A DNA stretch of 64,000 nt, taken from contig JBBJMP010000024.1 of the NCBI GenBank assembly GCA_037718865.1, forward strand, positions 1 to 64,000. Direction: 5' to 3'. Of the stretch, positions 53,849-63,590 are shown piece after piece. Below the pieces are notes generated by a model. The model had not been told where the DNA came from, did not search any database, and saw only the letters and a list, made by a program, of their open reading frames with translations. The translations under genes were made by a program, and so were the position numbers. The DNA is from JADCRZ01 sp037718865 (GTDB lineage Bacteria > Bacteroidota > Bacteroidia > Chitinophagales > Chitinophagaceae). Positions within the stretch are counted from its first letter, which is position 1; each line of letters opens with the position of its first letter.

Positions 53849-55993
53849 TCATTCTTTATCACACAACACCCCGCAAGTAGGACAAAATTTATAAAACGCC
53901 TTGATTTCCGTTCCGCATGTGGTGCATACTGGTATCGGATGGATTATATTCTTAAACTCCGTTTTATTGACCGCATAAAACTCTTTCGGTATTTCATCAA
54001 TAAATCGCGATTCACTGCCTAATTCGGTGATCAGGTACAGTTCGTCTTTGGCGCGGGTCAACGCCACATAAAACAGCCTGCGCTCTTCCTCCATCAACAT
54101 ATCGAATTTCACATCTTTCACCACCCTGAAAACAACATCATCAAGCCATATGTCAGGAAACCCGCCAGAGCCATCTGTTAAACCAATAATGAAAACAACC
54201 TTTGCCTCCAGACCTTTCGAGGCATGAATGGTTTTTGCAGTCACTCTCAGGCCGGCCATTTTTAATGCGTCTCTATAGGGCAGGTACATTTTACTGCGAC
54301 GGTATAACACCAGGATGTTTTCGGGGTTCAATCCTTCCTTCTGAAGATCCCTGACTTTCTCTACCATATAATCTGCGCCGTCCCTGCCCGTTTCTTTTGC
54401 CCTGTAAATCTGGATCTTGCTAGGCGTCTGTTTGTGGGCCCTGATCTCCTTGTCAATTTGAAATTTGTTTTTTCTAATCACTTCCGTACTGGCGCCCACA
54501 ATGGTTTGGGTACTTCTGTAATTAACGTCCAGTTTGATAACCTGTGACTGATCGAAATATTTTTCAAAATTTACGATATAATCGATCTCTGAGCCTCTGA
54601 ATCCATAGATGCTTTGCCAATCATCGCCTACACAAAAAAGCTGGGTTTCGGGTGTTAATAATAGATCCAATAGTTTTACCTGTAAGCCATTCACATCCTG
54701 GAACTCATCTACAAGCACATACTTAAACCTCTCATGATAAGCATTTCTTATTTCGGCGTTTTGCTCTAATAGCCGGATAGAATGGATGATCAGATCATCA
54801 AAATCGAGGTAAGATTTATTAATGCAATATGCACTGTACGCCTTCAGGATGGGCACAGCCAACTCATAAAAAACCCGCACACGTTCATGCTGGTGTGTAC
54901 CAGCTTTAGACAATAAATCGTTTGGAGAAATATTTCCCGCTTTTACCATTGACTGAACCCTGCTCACCATATTCAGAAAATCCTTGATCTTTTCGCCATA
55001 TGTCCTAAATTCCTCTTCATATTTCAGGGGAACCCGCTTAGACATCTTGTCACTAACCCTGCCCATCACAATTCTTTCCATGGCCAGGTTGAACAAGGTG
55101 GAATCCTGGCACATAGCTTCAAAAGTTTTAGCGCAATGCCTTCCTGCCAAAACAAATTGCTCCTCTTTATGGGTAGTTTGATAGCTCTTATTGCTCATAT
55201 GTTCAATATACAGATCAGCCTGTATAATATAGAAGTCGGGCCTGAAGTCGAAGTCCTTAAAATTTACTGTGGGCTCGTAATTGTATTGAAGATTATGACG
55301 GAAAAGCCAGTCGGCAATATCTCTTTCTGATTTAGATTTTACTTTTTCTCCTTTAAGTGTAGTATAATTAACCTGGTTGGCGTATGTACGTGAACGTATG
55401 TTTTTGTCAAGGTAAGATTTATCAACATAGAAATCGAGGATATATCGTTTGAGTTTAAGGAGGTAACCCGCATCATGGCAAAGTTCCACCAGTATCTTAT
55501 GTTTTATATCCCCGGATTTCTCGGGCGCAATGGTTTTATGTTCATCTTCTTTCAATTCGTCCGCCTGTTCATCAATGAGAAGCCGGAACTGATTATCGAA
55601 GGAAACACCGCCACTGTTTTTCAGTAACTGGTAACACAGGGAATGAAAAGTCCTTACAGTAAGGTTAGCAATCCAGGGCCTGGACTGTACCCGGCTTCGG
55701 CGTTCTTTGTCTTTTTGTTCCCTGGTAATGAATTTATTATTGACGAATTTTTCGTAATCGCCTTTGTCGTTACCTGCCATAATGAGGCGGTCAACCATTT
55801 CGTTCGTTGCGTTTCTCGTAAACGTGATCGCCAGTATACTGGATGGCTTGGTATTCTTTTCACTCAGGAGATATAAAAGCTTCTGAATGAGCGTTTTTGT
55901 TTTACCTGAGCCGGCCCCGGCCAACACAAGTAATCTCTTATTTTCAGCCAGAACTGCTTCTCTTTGTTTTTCACTCAGGTTGGTTAGTACCAT
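53849..55993 (-). CDS. UvrD/HelD-type superfamily 1 DNA helicase with nuclease-like insert and zinc ribbon
   Basis: The 714-residue ATPase has the SF1 motifs: Q10, Walker A GAGSGKT (26-32), ITFTRNAT, VDEFQDV, GDDWQSIYGFRGS, NYRSTQTIV, TIHASKGLEAKVVFI and EEERRLFYVALTRAKDELYL. Between motifs Ia and II, around residues 215-265, is KSKSERDIADWLFRHNLQYN with RPDFYIIQADLYIEH, a PD-(D/E)xK-like pattern as in helicase IV relatives. The C-terminus has a zinc ribbon, CTTCGTEIKAFYKFCPTCG. It is likely to unwind or repair DNA. It is a single complete gene among damaged neighbours. Confidence 0.9.
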   Translation of the reverse strand: MVLTNLSEKQREAVLAENKRLLVLAGAGSGKTKTLIQKLLYLLSEKNTKPSSILAITFTRNATNEMVDRLIMAGNDKGDYEKFVNNKFITREQKDKERRSRVQSRPWIANLTVRTFHSLCYQLLKNSGGVSFDNQFRLLIDEQADELKEDEHKTIAPEKSGDIKHKILVELCHDAGYLLKLKRYILDFYVDKSYLDKNIRSRTYANQVNYTTLKGEKVKSKSERDIADWLFRHNLQYNYEPTVNFKDFDFRPDFYIIQADLYIEHMSNKSYQTTHKEEQFVLAGRHCAKTFEAMCQDSTLFNLAMERIVMGRVSDKMSKRVPLKYEEEFRTYGEKIKDFLNMVSRVQSMVKAGNISPNDLLSKAGTHQHERVRVFYELAVPILKAYSAYCINKSYLDFDDLIIHSIRLLEQNAEIRNAYHERFKYVLVDEFQDVNGLQVKLLDLLLTPETQLFCVGDDWQSIYGFRGSEIDYIVNFEKYFDQSQVIKLDVNYRSTQTIVGASTEVIRKNKFQIDKEIRAHKQTPSKIQIYRAKETGRDGADYMVEKVRDLQKEGLNPENILVLYRRSKMYLPYRDALKMAGLRVTAKTIHASKGLEAKVVFIIGLTDGSGGFPDIWLDDVVFRVVKDVKFDMLMEEERRLFYVALTRAKDELYLITELGSESRFIDEIPKEFYAVNKTEFKNIIHPIPVCTTCGTEIKAFYKFCPTCGVLCDKE

Positions 55994-56063
55994 TAAGTCG
56001 GCCCTTTATATCGTGTTTGACTCACAAATCACCAGGGATCTTCGCTATCAGATTGGCCACCCG

Positions 56064-56627
56064 CTATTTTTTTCCCAATGCCGCATTGATAGGCGCGCGG
56101 TCCAAGTACATCACTGTCCGGTCGATCTGATCCTTGTCGTTAAAATGCATGTCGGCATGTATCCAGCCACTTACTTTCTTCCCGTTTTTATATTTTGCAT
56201 TAAATTGATACCAACCCATCAGCCATACTCCAGGCATATCAGGCCCTCTCTGGGGTTGATTCACTTTTACCGGAAGCCAGATATCATTGGTAAAATTAAT
56301 GGAATCGATGACATTGTTCCTGCGGTCTTTCCAATAGTTAGTAATGGCTTGCTTGCCTGCAAGACTGTCCCCGGCTGACCATAAATAGACAGCATTATCA
56401 GCAAAACTGCTCATCCATCCGTCAACATCAGCATTGGCCAACTGCTGTAATCCCCTTTTACCGATATCCATATATTTCATATCGGCGAAATCTACGGCTT
56501 TTGATGCTTCTGCCGTACCGGTGTCTGCTCCAGTCGACGGACTGTCGGCCAAGGATTCTTCAGAAGACTTGTTATTACAGGCTACCAACGCCATACAAAA
56601 GGCTGCAATGATCAGGATTTTTTTCAT
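56064..56627 (-). CDS. NTF2/SnoaL-like lipoprotein
   Basis: The 187-residue protein has a lipoprotein signal (MKKILIIAAFCMALVAC, Cys17) and, after a Ser/Ala-rich linker, an NTF2-like domain: ANADVDGWMSSFADNAVYLW, SAGDSLAGKQAITNYWKDRR and VSGWIHADMHFNDKDQIDRT. It is anchored outside the cytoplasm. Such proteins are common and uncharacterised. It ends 70 bp before the helicase gene. Confidence 0.82.
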   Translation of the reverse strand: MKKILIIAAFCMALVACNNKSSEESLADSPSTGADTGTAEASKAVDFADMKYMDIGKRGLQQLANADVDGWMSSFADNAVYLWSAGDSLAGKQAITNYWKDRRNNVIDSINFTNDIWLPVKVNQPQRGPDMPGVWLMGWYQFNAKYKNGKKVSGWIHADMHFNDKDQIDRTVMYLDRAPINAALGKK

Positions 56628-56689
56628 GTTTAGTGATTTTGTGAATAGAAAAAATAAAGAAGATTAGTCGTAAGATCGGTTTAGTGAAC

Positions 56690-56715
56690 TACATACCGCA
56701 TTTCAGCGGTATGTA
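56690..56715. other. 10-bp perfect inverted repeat
   Basis: TACATACCGC (56690-56699) and GCGGTATGTA (56706-56715) flank a 6-base loop, 63 bp before the lipoprotein gene. No T-run follows on the minus strand. It may be an operator or a leftover terminator. Confidence 0.35.
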
Positions 56716-56898
56716 AAAGAAGTTTTCCTACAGATAATCAAATCTTTCCTTGAAGAAGTTTCGGTTGAGGTAATCAGTAAGGCCTGTCGTAAGGGATTTC
56801 ATGATAAATATACCCGAAAAATGTTAAGAACAAACATTTATAATAATAGTAACATCGGGAAGGATCCCATGCATTTTTACGCCGGTCGGGTTTCTTTT

Positions 56899-57117
56899 TT
56901 ATATCTCAAAGGTTTGACCTGCCATTTTTCCATTACCGGCCCGCACGTCAGTCAGGATAAACCGCAACAGTTTTTGTGAAGATATCTCAATGGTTTCCTC
57001 ATCTGTTTTGATGGTAAGATCCGGATGTTCCGGAATTTCAAAGGGATCATTTACACCCGAAAGATTGTCCATCTTTTCCGGATGGCCTGCAGGCAGCAGC
57101 CGAAAATTCCCAGCTCC
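56899..57117 (-). pseudogene. C-terminal remnant of an adenylylsulfate kinase (CysC-like) gene
   Basis: The frame ending at 56899 reads MDNLSGVNDPFEIPEHPDLT then IKTDEETIEISSQKLLRFIL. This matches the end of APS kinases, where FTG...PYE.PE.P...I.T precedes the last helix. The P-loop and catalytic part are absent. It lies directly behind the frameshifted hydrolase gene. Confidence 0.5.
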
Positions 57118-57120
57118 TTT

Positions 57121-57779
57121 TTATTCCGCTAATGTAGCGGCTACCCAATCCCTCGTAGTATTTGCCAGCACGGACATCGTATTTTGCTTACCGGCCTTAA
57201 ATCCATGATCGGCTCCTTCTAACTTTATTAATGAAGCCTGGGGAAGCGACGAGCACATCGTTTCTATCAAATCCCATGTAGCCAGTTCATCGCGCGTGCC
57301 CTGCAAAAAAAGCATCGGTATTTTAACCTCCTTCAAATGATCGGCCCGCTCACGGCAGGTTTGCCGGGAGGATGAAGCGGAAAGCCGTAAAAAATAATTC
57401 CCTTGACGGCAGTATGGGGATGAAGCGACAAATGCTGCGAACTCATTCGTCCACCAAAGGATTTTCCAGCCGCAAAAAGTGGAAGTGAGGGGAATGAATC
57501 GTGCGCGTGTTGAATAGCCGCATCAATCGTTTTGTGCGCAACGGCAGGAATATCAGGCCTGCCTTTTTTGTGTTCAGCAAATGGAAAATTAAACCGCAGC
57601 GTAGTGATGCCCAACTCAGCAAGCGAGTTAGCAAGCGCTATCATAAAAGGATGACTCATGCCGGCGCCCGCGCCGTGTGCCAGCGTCACAATACAACTAC
57701 TGTCTTCGGCAATTATATACTCGGCCGAAACATGACCAATGGAACTGGAAACCGGCAGAGATAAGGATTGCTTATTCAT
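57121..57779 (-). pseudogene. alpha/beta-fold hydrolase (Tex30/KANL3-like), copy 1, frameshifted
   Basis: Two frames together give a complete hydrolase of about 218 residues. The first (57779 to 57333) has VTLAHGAGAGMSHPFM, TLRFNFPFAEHKKGRPDIP and the nucleophile AAGKSFGGRMSSQHLS. The second (57336 to 57121) has IPMLFLQGTRDELATWD (Asp) and LEGADHGFKAGK (His). Compared with copy 2, copy 1 lacks one C near 57349 (CGCTCACGG against CGCTCCACGG), which explains the shift. The enzyme would be cytoplasmic; substrate unknown. Confidence 0.88.
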
Positions 57780-57874
57780 TGTTGTCTTGGTCCAGGGGAC
57801 TGCACCCGCCTTCAGCGTTCCTTTGGTTTATGCAAGTATTGCACGACTCATGAGGACGGCCTTAAGAATTCCTG

Positions 57875-59518
57875 TTAATAACCTGCATTCTGTTTGAAAG
57901 TACTGGTAGTCCTGTCTATCTGTTCCTGCGGAATGGGACGAAGTACATGATGATCCTTTATAGCTGCTGCATCGGGATTCCATTTTTTAACCCTTTCTAT
58001 CAGCTTACCGGTGCGCACCAGGTCGAACCAGCGCATTTGCTCACCCAGGAATTCACGGCCCCGTTCATCCAGCATAAAATCTATATTCATCATTGCCGGG
58101 GTGACCATCATGGCTGTACGGTAAGCAGTACTCTGAACCGGATCGGTGCTTGTGCGGGCAGCCCGCAATCTAACGGCATTGATAAAATTCGCTGCCGTTA
58201 TGTTATCACCCGTATACATGGCTGCTTCTGCAGCAATAAGATAAGTCTCAGCTAACCTGTGCACCAGGAAATCGCGTGAGCCCTGTTCGTATGTTCTGTC
58301 AGGGCGCAACGGGTCCAGAAATTTGATCAGGGTTGGGAATATTTTAGGAGAATATTTGCTTGGGGTATATACAGCATAAGGTTTACTATTCACCACGCTG
58401 GCGGGTAGTTCCACGCCAGGCAGCCAGATAGAAGTATCGCCTACATTATACTTGGGTACCCCATTCACCTTAGGAATTGTCGCCCCATTATTCGAATAAA
58501 ACACATGTTTAAAACTTTTATCGTAACGGGTATCATTGAGCCTGTCATTAAACAAAACGTCCAGCGTGAAATTAGTTGGCCTGAAGCGTTTAAAGGGCCT
58601 CCCGTTTTCCGTATCGCGCTGCATGCCGGGCAAGATATCATATTCCATAATAAAATAAAGATGTCCCCGGTTTCCTTCGCCATTTGTCCGGGGGTCGTTG
58701 GTGCTTTGCACCGACCAGATCACTTCATCATTTTTTTCACCGCTACCCTGTTCAAATATTTTTGCAAAATCAGGAAGCAGTTTGAAGCTGTAATTGTTGA
58801 TCACTTTTTTAGCGAACTCAAGTGCTTTAGTATAATCGTCTGGCTTTTTCGCTGAAGAACCGGCCTTGGTAAGGTATACCTTCGCGAGTAAATGCTCAGC
58901 AGCAGGTTTGGTGGCCCGTCCATAATCTACCGGTTTTACTTCCAGGTTCAGAGCTGCAAATTCCAGGTCTGCGATGATGGCGGCATAAACCTTATCCAAT
59001 GGCTCCCTAGTAGCCTCTGTAATAACACTCTTATTAGCAACCAGGGGAACAGGTATAGGGCCGAACATCTGGGCAAGAATGAAGAAATAATGCGCTCTCA
59101 AAAATCTTGCTTCCGCTACCCGGATTCCTTTTACTTTCTCTGTCACCCCTTTAATGTTGGGCGCCATATCCACCACTGTATTGCAGGTATTGATGGCAAT
59201 ATAAAATTCGTTCCATATTTCCCTGATGATAGATAACCGGCCATCAAGTTCAGGAGTATACTGGTTGACAAATTTAAAAGCGCCGTCGGCTCCCATTGTA
59301 TAAGTATCTGTACCGAATACCGTTAATGTAAAACCTCTCTCCTGGCCATAGAAAGTTTTGAGTGAGGCATAAGCGGCCTTTGTTGCATCTTCAAATCCAT
59401 TGGGTGTTTCCAGGTAATCGAAAATGGCCTGGGACCTTACATCCTCGTCAAGCATTTTTTTACAGGATGGAAGTAAAAAAAGAACGGATGCTGAGATGTA
59501 TATTAAAAGCTTTTTCAT
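57875..59518 (-). CDS. RagB/SusD-family nutrient-binding lipoprotein
   Basis: The 547-residue lipoprotein has its lipobox at VLFLLPSC (Cys19), then KKMLDEDVRSQAIFDYLETP, VAEARFLRAHYFFILAQMFG with PIPVPL, AETYLIAAEAAMYTGDNITA and the end ERGREFLGEQMRWFDLVRTG with PIPQEQIDRT. It pairs with the SusC protein 16 bp upstream. No glycosidase or other enzyme gene follows except the broken hydrolase, so the ligand is open. Confidence 0.94.
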   Translation of the reverse strand: MKKLLIYISASVLFLLPSCKKMLDEDVRSQAIFDYLETPNGFEDATKAAYASLKTFYGQERGFTLTVFGTDTYTMGADGAFKFVNQYTPELDGRLSIIREIWNEFYIAINTCNTVVDMAPNIKGVTEKVKGIRVAEARFLRAHYFFILAQMFGPIPVPLVANKSVITEATREPLDKVYAAIIADLEFAALNLEVKPVDYGRATKPAAEHLLAKVYLTKAGSSAKKPDDYTKALEFAKKVINNYSFKLLPDFAKIFEQGSGEKNDEVIWSVQSTNDPRTNGEGNRGHLYFIMEYDILPGMQRDTENGRPFKRFRPTNFTLDVLFNDRLNDTRYDKSFKHVFYSNNGATIPKVNGVPKYNVGDTSIWLPGVELPASVVNSKPYAVYTPSKYSPKIFPTLIKFLDPLRPDRTYEQGSRDFLVHRLAETYLIAAEAAMYTGDNITAANFINAVRLRAARTSTDPVQSTAYRTAMMVTPAMMNIDFMLDERGREFLGEQMRWFDLVRTGKLIERVKKWNPDAAAIKDHHVLRPIPQEQIDRTTSTFKQNAGY

Positions 59519-59534
59519 AAAGTAATTTTATAAG

Positions 59535-62500
59535 TTAAAATTTTGCGTTTATCCCTAGAGAGTACATCGCGGTAGCGGGCGTATTGACCGTCGTATATTC
59601 CGGATCGATCCCTTTTTCCTTTTGCCTGTAAGGGGCGAAGATGAGGGGCTGTTGAGCAGAAACATACAAACGCAAACTTTGGAACCTGATTTTTTGAACG
59701 GCTGATGCGGGTAAATTATAGCCTAGGTTGATGTTCCTGATCTTTACAAAGCTACCATCGAAATACCGCAGGGTTGTGTTGTAGATGGGCCTTTCGGAAT
59801 TTTCATCAGGCCTGGGATAGTTATTCGTTGCATTTTTTTCAGTCCAATAATCTATTTTCAGGTTATTGTAACGGCCCTGCAATTGCATCCAGGCGCCATC
59901 ATGAAAGCCACTGGTGATCTTGCTTCCAAAACGGGCAAAAACGAAAATAGCCAGGTCAAATCCTTTATAGGCAAACCTGTTGGTTAGCCCTCCACTTACA
60001 TCAGGAACATCATTTCCAAGGATCACCCTGTCATCGGCATTGATTTTCCCATCGTTGTTCTGGTCTTTTATCCTGATCTGCCCGGGCTTTTGGCTATATG
60101 TCGCTGCCATATCTTTGTCGCTTGACTGCCAGATCCCGATTTTCTCATAATCATAAATAACCCTCAATGGCTGGCCGATGAACCAGGTATTTCCAATATC
60201 ATCCTTTTTGCCTCCATATAATTCCACGATCTCTTCCTTATTATGTGCAAAGTTCAGGTCGGTCGACCAGGTAAAGCCATTACGATTACTATTGTCTTCA
60301 ATGTTTACACTCGACAAGGTAACTTCATAACCCGAGTTCCGGGTAGACCCGATGTTTTCCAGTATGCTAGCAAAACCACCGGTAATGGGCAATTGCCTTT
60401 GCAACAACAGGTTGTTTGTGTTTTGCTGATACCATTCAACCGAGCCCGTAAGGCGATTATTAAACAGTCCGAAATCAGCTCCGATATTTAAGGAAGCGGT
60501 TGATTCCCATTTAAGATTGGGATTGGGAATAAAACCTGGACGGTAACCATATCCGGCGGTGTTATCAAACGCATACGTTGTTCTGTTTAAACCGCCGAGG
60601 GTTTGATAAGGATTAATACCCGTGTTGGCAGTCTGCCCATAACTGGCTCTTAATTTTAGTAAATTGATCAGCCGGCTATCCTGCATAAACCCTTCATTGG
60701 AAATATTCCATCCAACGGCAACAGACGGAAAAAAACCCCATTTTTCTCCCGGAGAAAACCTGGAAGATCCATCGGCGCGCCCCGTCAGGGTAAGCAGATA
60801 TCTTCCATCATACACATAATTTAAGCGGGCCATATACGATAAAATAGACCATTTTTCATAAGAACTACCTACCCCGGTAATTATTGGGGCGGCACTTACG
60901 TTGTAATACTCCATGCCTTCAATGGGGACGCCCTGTACACCGTTGCCAGAGGAATCCTGAGACCTGGTTTGTACACTGTAAAGCCCGGTAAAATTGAGCG
61001 AGTGAACATCCTTTAATGTTTTATTATAGGTAAGAATATTTTCCACTGTATATGACGTAACAAAATTTTCATTGTTCGAAGCTGTGGGATCACCGCCCCT
61101 TCTGTCGTTGGTGAAACGGCCGGTAAACCTCCCATTCCTGTTCTGGATAAGGTCGGGTCCAAAATTCAACCTGTATTTAAGTCCGTTAAGTATCTCCACT
61201 TCTCCATACAAGGAAGAAAACAGTCTGAACCTTTTATTCCTATCTACCTGGGCACCCGGCACAAGTTCTGCCAACGGGTTGGTACGCAAGCCGTCCGTGG
61301 TGGGTAAAAAAATCAGTTTGCCCATAGAATCATACGGAACCCCCAATGGATTTTCCTGCAGCACGTCGTCAAAAGGATTTAGATTAAATCCGTTTCTTTC
61401 ACTATATGTTCCCAAAATAGAAGCCCCTAATTTTACACGCCTGCTTACTTGCTGGTCGATATTGATACGAAGCGTATACCGGGTGAATTCCTGCACAGGG
61501 ATGATTCCCTTATCGTTAAAATATCCCATGGTCAGCCCGTATTTCGTGATATCATTTCCGCCGAATAGTCCTACCTGGTGGCTTTGCTGGATACCGTTTT
61601 CCAGCATAAGGTCCTGGTAATCCGTATACCTGCCAGCGCTGATCGACCTGAGTTCTACCGGTTCGAACAAGGCCCTGTCAGAAGAGTCTTTATTAGAATC
61701 TTTATATTTTCCGGATGTTCTGCGTGATTCTCTTTTATATTCCGCATACTCTTCCCCGTTTAAAATCTCCACCCTTCCCAATGGCTTAACGACTCCATAA
61801 TATCCGTCGTAGGTAACTATAGGTTTGCCGGTCTTTCCCCTTCGGGTAGTAATAATAATCACGCCGTTGGCACCACGTGATCCATAAATAGCTGTGGCGG
61901 AGGCATCCTTTAATACCTCCATTGATTCAATATCACTCGGGTTTATATCGCTCAACCCGCCTGTTAAGGGTATGCCGTCCACTACGTATAAAGGATCGTT
62001 GCCCGCAGAGAAAGAACGGTTACCCCTGATCCGGATGGTTACGTCTGAACCAGGCCGGTAGCCCTGCGAAACAGCATATAAACCGGCTACTCTTCCCTGG
62101 AGGGCCTGGGCCGGACTGGTTACCGGAACTTCGCTCAACGCTTTAGCGGAAACGGAAGAAATGGCGCCTGTGACGTCCCGCCGTTTCTGTTGTCCATAAC
62201 CTACCACTACTACTTCTTCCAATTTCTTGTCTGATTCTTCCAGCACGATATCAAACGCAGTGCGATTTTTTATGGTAACCTCCTGGCCCGAAAAACCCTG
62301 AGATGAAATTATAAGGGTGCTGTTCTTATCCGGGACGTTAAGTCGAAAGATTCCCTGATCATCGGTTACGGTTCCCATGGTAGTACCTTTTACAGTAACA
62401 GAAACACTGGCCAATGGATTTCCATCTTTGGATGAGGTTATCTTTCCGGTAACGGGTATACTCTGCGCAAATATACCGGCAGGAATCAATAGTGAAAACA

Positions 62501-62543
62501 GGAAGGAAGCCAGCAGGTGGCGTTTCAATAAAATGGCAAACAT
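59535..62543 (-). CDS. SusC/RagA-family TonB-linked outer-membrane transporter
   Basis: The 1002-residue protein has a signal peptide (LLASFLFSLLIPAGIFAQ), carboxypeptidase-like domain (GKITSSKDGNPLASVSVTVK), TonB-box region EEVVVVGYGQQKRRDVTGAI, plug with DPLYVVDGIPLTGGLSDINP and SDIESMEVLKDASATAIYGS, and a barrel ending MYSLGINAKF. It is complete. No sigma or FecR genes lie upstream; the region before it has a 7-bp inverted repeat. Confidence 0.95.
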   Translation of the reverse strand: MFAILLKRHLLASFLFSLLIPAGIFAQSIPVTGKITSSKDGNPLASVSVTVKGTTMGTVTDDQGIFRLNVPDKNSTLIISSQGFSGQEVTIKNRTAFDIVLEESDKKLEEVVVVGYGQQKRRDVTGAISSVSAKALSEVPVTSPAQALQGRVAGLYAVSQGYRPGSDVTIRIRGNRSFSAGNDPLYVVDGIPLTGGLSDINPSDIESMEVLKDASATAIYGSRGANGVIIITTRRGKTGKPIVTYDGYYGVVKPLGRVEILNGEEYAEYKRESRRTSGKYKDSNKDSSDRALFEPVELRSISAGRYTDYQDLMLENGIQQSHQVGLFGGNDITKYGLTMGYFNDKGIIPVQEFTRYTLRINIDQQVSRRVKLGASILGTYSERNGFNLNPFDDVLQENPLGVPYDSMGKLIFLPTTDGLRTNPLAELVPGAQVDRNKRFRLFSSLYGEVEILNGLKYRLNFGPDLIQNRNGRFTGRFTNDRRGGDPTASNNENFVTSYTVENILTYNKTLKDVHSLNFTGLYSVQTRSQDSSGNGVQGVPIEGMEYYNVSAAPIITGVGSSYEKWSILSYMARLNYVYDGRYLLTLTGRADGSSRFSPGEKWGFFPSVAVGWNISNEGFMQDSRLINLLKLRASYGQTANTGINPYQTLGGLNRTTYAFDNTAGYGYRPGFIPNPNLKWESTASLNIGADFGLFNNRLTGSVEWYQQNTNNLLLQRQLPITGGFASILENIGSTRNSGYEVTLSSVNIEDNSNRNGFTWSTDLNFAHNKEEIVELYGGKKDDIGNTWFIGQPLRVIYDYEKIGIWQSSDKDMAATYSQKPGQIRIKDQNNDGKINADDRVILGNDVPDVSGGLTNRFAYKGFDLAIFVFARFGSKITSGFHDGAWMQLQGRYNNLKIDYWTEKNATNNYPRPDENSERPIYNTTLRYFDGSFVKIRNINLGYNLPASAVQKIRFQSLRLYVSAQQPLIFAPYRQKEKGIDPEYTTVNTPATAMYSLGINAKF

Positions 62544-62614
62544 GAAGTTATCGTTTAGTATGTATAATCAGAACCCGTTTAATACCCAATGACGGTGAGT
62601 ATTACTTTATAAAA

Positions 62615-62629
62615 ATAACATAATGTTAT
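62615..62629. promoter_or_regulatory. inverted repeat upstream of third SusC gene
   Basis: ATAACAT and ATGTTAT arms are separated by one base, followed by a further GTTAT. It lies about 75 bp before the start. A possible operator, though AT-rich chance cannot be excluded. Confidence 0.3.
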
Positions 62630-62746
62630 GTTATCTGTTTCATTTTTTATATACGCCTCAGACTTCTTCATAAGTATGATATGTAGTGCCACGTGGAAAC
62701 AGAGACGAAAAATGGAATCTTTCTTATACTATCCTGGCTCCTTTTT

Positions 62747-63226
62747 TTATTTCAATTTCTTACTTTTTTTCTCTATCCAATCCCTTGTGGCATTGGCCAG
62801 CAGGGGCACTACATTTAGCTTACCGGCCTTAAACCCGTGATCCGCTCCTTCTAACTTTACCAATGAAGCCTTCGGAAGTGATGAACATACCGTTTCTATC
62901 AAATGTAATGCAGCCAGTTCATCGCGTGTACCTTGCAAAAAAAGCATCGGTATCTTCACATCCTTCAAATGATCGGCCCGCTCCACGGCAGGTTTGCCGG
63001 GAGGGTGAAGTGGAAAGCCATAGAAGATGATTTTCTTTACTGCAGCATGAGGATGAACTGACAAATGCTGCGAACTCATTCGCCCGCCGAAGGATTTGCC
63101 AGCGACAAAGAGAGGCTGGGACGGAAATAATGTATAAGCATGTTGAATAGCCGCTTCTATGGCTTGCGCAACGGTAGGAATATCAGGCCTGCCTTTTTTG
63201 TGTTCAGCAAATGGAAAATTAAACCG
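62747..63226 (-). pseudogene. alpha/beta-fold hydrolase, copy 2, 5'-truncated
   Basis: The frame starts without a start codon at RFNFPFAEHKKGRPDIPTVA and runs through the nucleophile VAGKSFGGRMSSQHLS, LFLQGTRDELAALH and LEGADHGFKAGK to 62747 in one frame. About 60 N-terminal residues are missing; similarity to copy 1 ends sharply at 63226. The last 50 bp before the break (63177-63226) are identical to 57547-57596, while the rest is roughly 80-85 percent alike. Confidence 0.85.
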
Positions 63227-63279
63227 TTTTTCTAAGATTGAGTTTTATAGCAAGCTCATTTTTACTTAATACTATACCG

Positions 63280-63357
63280 ATGAGTAAATCTTTTATTATT
63301 TGCATCATTGCCATTTTATTTGCTTCCTGTAAAATCCAGCCTGGCACCGAAGAATAA
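63280..63357 (+). pseudogene. truncated lipoprotein start (25 codons)
   Basis: MSKSFIICIIAILFASC is a clean lipoprotein signal, but the frame stops nine residues after the Cys. It lies between two truncated genes and is most likely the 5' stub of a lost lipoprotein gene; a real 25-residue lipopeptide cannot be excluded. Confidence 0.35.
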
Positions 63358-63374
63358 GGGTGAGCTCGAGGTCA

Positions 63375-63590
63375 GATTCTCCTTTTATTAGAATCATGCC
63401 CTCATGTGAAAGATTTCCTGTACTAATATTTGATGTATCAGCCGGTGTATTTGCAAACCGTGAAGGCAAGTTACTTTCACAGGAAACAGTGTCTCCCTTT
63501 TTATCTGCTATAGCTCTTTGTTTCGCATCATCGCAGCTCAATAACAAAAGAGTTACTAGTGTTAAGTTAATCCTGAATTGACGGATATAG
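63375..63590 (-). pseudogene. N-terminal remnant of a formylglycine-generating-enzyme-like lipoprotein
   Basis: The frame has a lipobox LLLLSC, then CESNLPSRFANTPADTSNIS and SHEGMILIKGE. This fits the start of secreted SUMF1/formylglycine-generating enzyme family lipoproteins (SN.PSRF ... SHEGM..IPGG.F.MG). The catalytic domain is missing, as is the true start, which lies within the end of the transposase gene. Confidence 0.45.

Noticed and set aside
61072..61620. 182-codon plus-strand frame inside the third SusC gene
   Set aside because: Antisense shadow of a complete, well-supported barrel-coding region.
63362..63370. Overlapping GAGCTC and CTCGAG sites at a gene junction, suggestive of a cloning join
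   Set aside because: A nine-base coincidence with no vector sequence around it; natural breakpoint is simpler.
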